NCBI GenBank assembly: GCA_023511915.1
Contig: JAIMAN010000016.1
Location: forward strand, 1 to 48,181
Length of the DNA stretch: 48,181 bases
Source of the DNA: Armatimonadota bacterium
GTDB lineage: Bacteria; Armatimonadota; Fimbriimonadia; Fimbriimonadales; GBS-DC
Direction: 5' to 3'
Position numbers and translations under genes: made by a program. This document shows positions 47,345 to 48,181 of this stretch, in pieces (within the stretch, counting starts at the first letter, position 1; each line of letters starts with the position of its first letter). The notes under the pieces were generated by a model, which saw only the letters and a program-made list of their open reading frames with translations, did not search any database and was not told where the DNA came from.

Positions 47345-48181
47345 TTAGCCGACCGAGCCTTCCATCTCCAGCTCAATCAGGCGGTTCAGCTCCACGGCGT
47401 ATTCCATCGGGAGCTGCTTCGCCAGCGGCTCAATAAAGCCCGACACAATCAGCGTGAGCGCTTCGTCTTTCTTGAGTCCGCGGCTCTGCAGGTAGAAGAT
47501 TTGCTCGTCGCTGACCTTGCTCACGCGCGCCTCGTGTCCGATGGTGACCTGCTTCTCGTTGACTTCGATGTAGGGGTAGGTGTCGGTCTTGGCGTCCTCG
47601 TCGAGCAGCAGCGCGTCGCACTCCACATTGCACTTGGCGTGGTGTGCGCCTTCCAGCACCTGCACCAGCCCGCGATAGCTCGCGCGCCCTGTGCCTTTGG
47701 AGATGGACTTGGAGGTGATGCGTCCTGTGGTGTGTGGCGCAGCGAAGATGAGCTTGCCGCCCGTGTCTTGGTGCTGCCCGTCGCCTGCGAACGCGACCGA
47801 CAGAATCTCGCCGCGTGCGCCTGGCTCCATCAGGTAGACGGAGGGGTACTTTTGAGTCACTCTGGACCCAATGTTGCCATCCACCCATTCCATCACCGAG
47901 TCGCCGTAAGCCACCGCGCGCTTGGTGACGAGGTTGTAGACATCCTTCGACCAGTTCTGGATGGTGGTGTAGCGCACGCGCGCGCCGCGCTTAACGATAA
48001 TCTCCACCACCGCGCTGTGCAGGGCTTCCTCGGCGTACACCGGAGCAGTGCACCCTTCGACGTAATGCACAAACGCGCCCTCCTCGGCGATAATCAGCGT
48101 GCGCTCGAACTGACCCGCGTTCTTGGCGTTGATGCGGAAGTACGCCTGCAGCGGGATGTCCACATGCACCCCAGCAGGCAC
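47345..48181 (-). CDS. sufB: Fe-S cluster assembly protein SufB, N-terminus cut by window edge
   Basis: The 278 codons present cover the C-terminal half or more; the frame is open to base 48181. [79 protein letters not shown] and the end [18 protein letters not shown] are clear SufB landmarks. SufB is the scaffold of the SufBCD iron-sulfur assembly complex. It probably follows sufC outside the window and is ended by the terminator at 47279-47315. Confidence 0.96.
   Translation of the reverse strand: MPAGVHVDIPLQAYFRINAKNAGQFERTLIIAEEGAFVHYVEGCTAPVYAEEALHSAVVEIIVKRGARVRYTTIQNWSKDVYNLVTKRAVAYGDSVMEWVDGNIGSRVTQKYPSVYLMEPGARGEILSVAFAGDGQHQDTGGKLIFAAPHTTGRITSKSISKGTGRASYRGLVQVLEGAHHAKCNVECDALLLDEDAKTDTYPYIEVNEKQVTIGHEARVSKVSDEQIFYLQSRGLKKDEALTLIVSGFIEPLAKQLPMEYAVELNRLIELEMEGSVG

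Noticed and set aside
47241-47345. c-di-AMP riboswitch upstream of cdaA
   Set aside because: The gap is taken up by the sufB terminator and a short promoter. It is too short for the aptamer.

Overview
The window is a high-GC bacterial chromosome segment with about 50 protein-coding genes. I see no tRNA, rRNA, CRISPR array, transposase or phage gene. The mix suggests a diderm, plant-polymer-degrading bacterium: two GT9 glycosyltransferases, GH10 and arabinofuranosidase-like glycoside hydrolases, a secreted subtilase ending in a dockerin, a type IV pseudopilin, a CheC/CheD/CheX-type chemotaxis cluster and a c-di-AMP cyclase. Armatimonadota is my best guess, but it rests on overall gene style only and is not proven.

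Layout. 1-7540: a partial Gfo/Idh/MocA oxidoreductase, then a rightward run of MarR regulator, two ABC-2-like membrane proteins, GH10 xylanase and orphan adenine DNA methyltransferase, closed by a leftward GT9 enzyme. 7680-17270: four large exported proteins (an unrecognised secreted protein, a HEAT-repeat protein with lipid-transfer-protein style, a beta-propeller protein and a subtilase with dockerin). 17274-24088: housekeeping metabolism (ppa-argG, a flavin amine oxidase, glyA-kbl) interrupted by a small nucleotidyltransferase pair and a truncated Uma2 gene. 24100-26563: a leftward overlapping operon of a NurA-like nuclease, a helical-repeat protein and two tiny peptides. 26666-31952: aldo/keto reductase, PHB-depolymerase-like esterase, glycoside hydrolase and a second GT9. 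32039-35923: cheC-cheD-cheB-cheR-cheY-cheX. 36158-38206: an HdrD-like membrane iron-sulfur oxidoreductase bracketed by two palindromic repeat elements with matching ends. 38434-39709: hicBA and vapBC toxin-antitoxin pairs. 39777-40507: crcB plus a DUF190 partner. 40508-42276: an AT-richer module of two divergent DUF488 genes and a dual-OB-like protein, the best candidate here for a poorly described nucleic-acid or conflict system. 42303-48181: thioesterase, PAP2 phosphatase, an aldehyde-dehydrogenase-like protein lacking the catalytic cysteine, RidA, an Uma2 remnant, a membrane protein with a possibly frameshifted pseudopilin, cdaA and partial sufB.

A strong recurrent signal is a -10 box of the form GGTAnnnT (often GGGTATACT) in front of many genes. 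In several cases it lies exactly 6 nt from the start codon with no Shine-Dalgarno sequence, which predicts leaderless mRNAs. The two exported-protein genes with TATAAT boxes instead have a short perfect hairpin at the predicted 5' end of the transcript.
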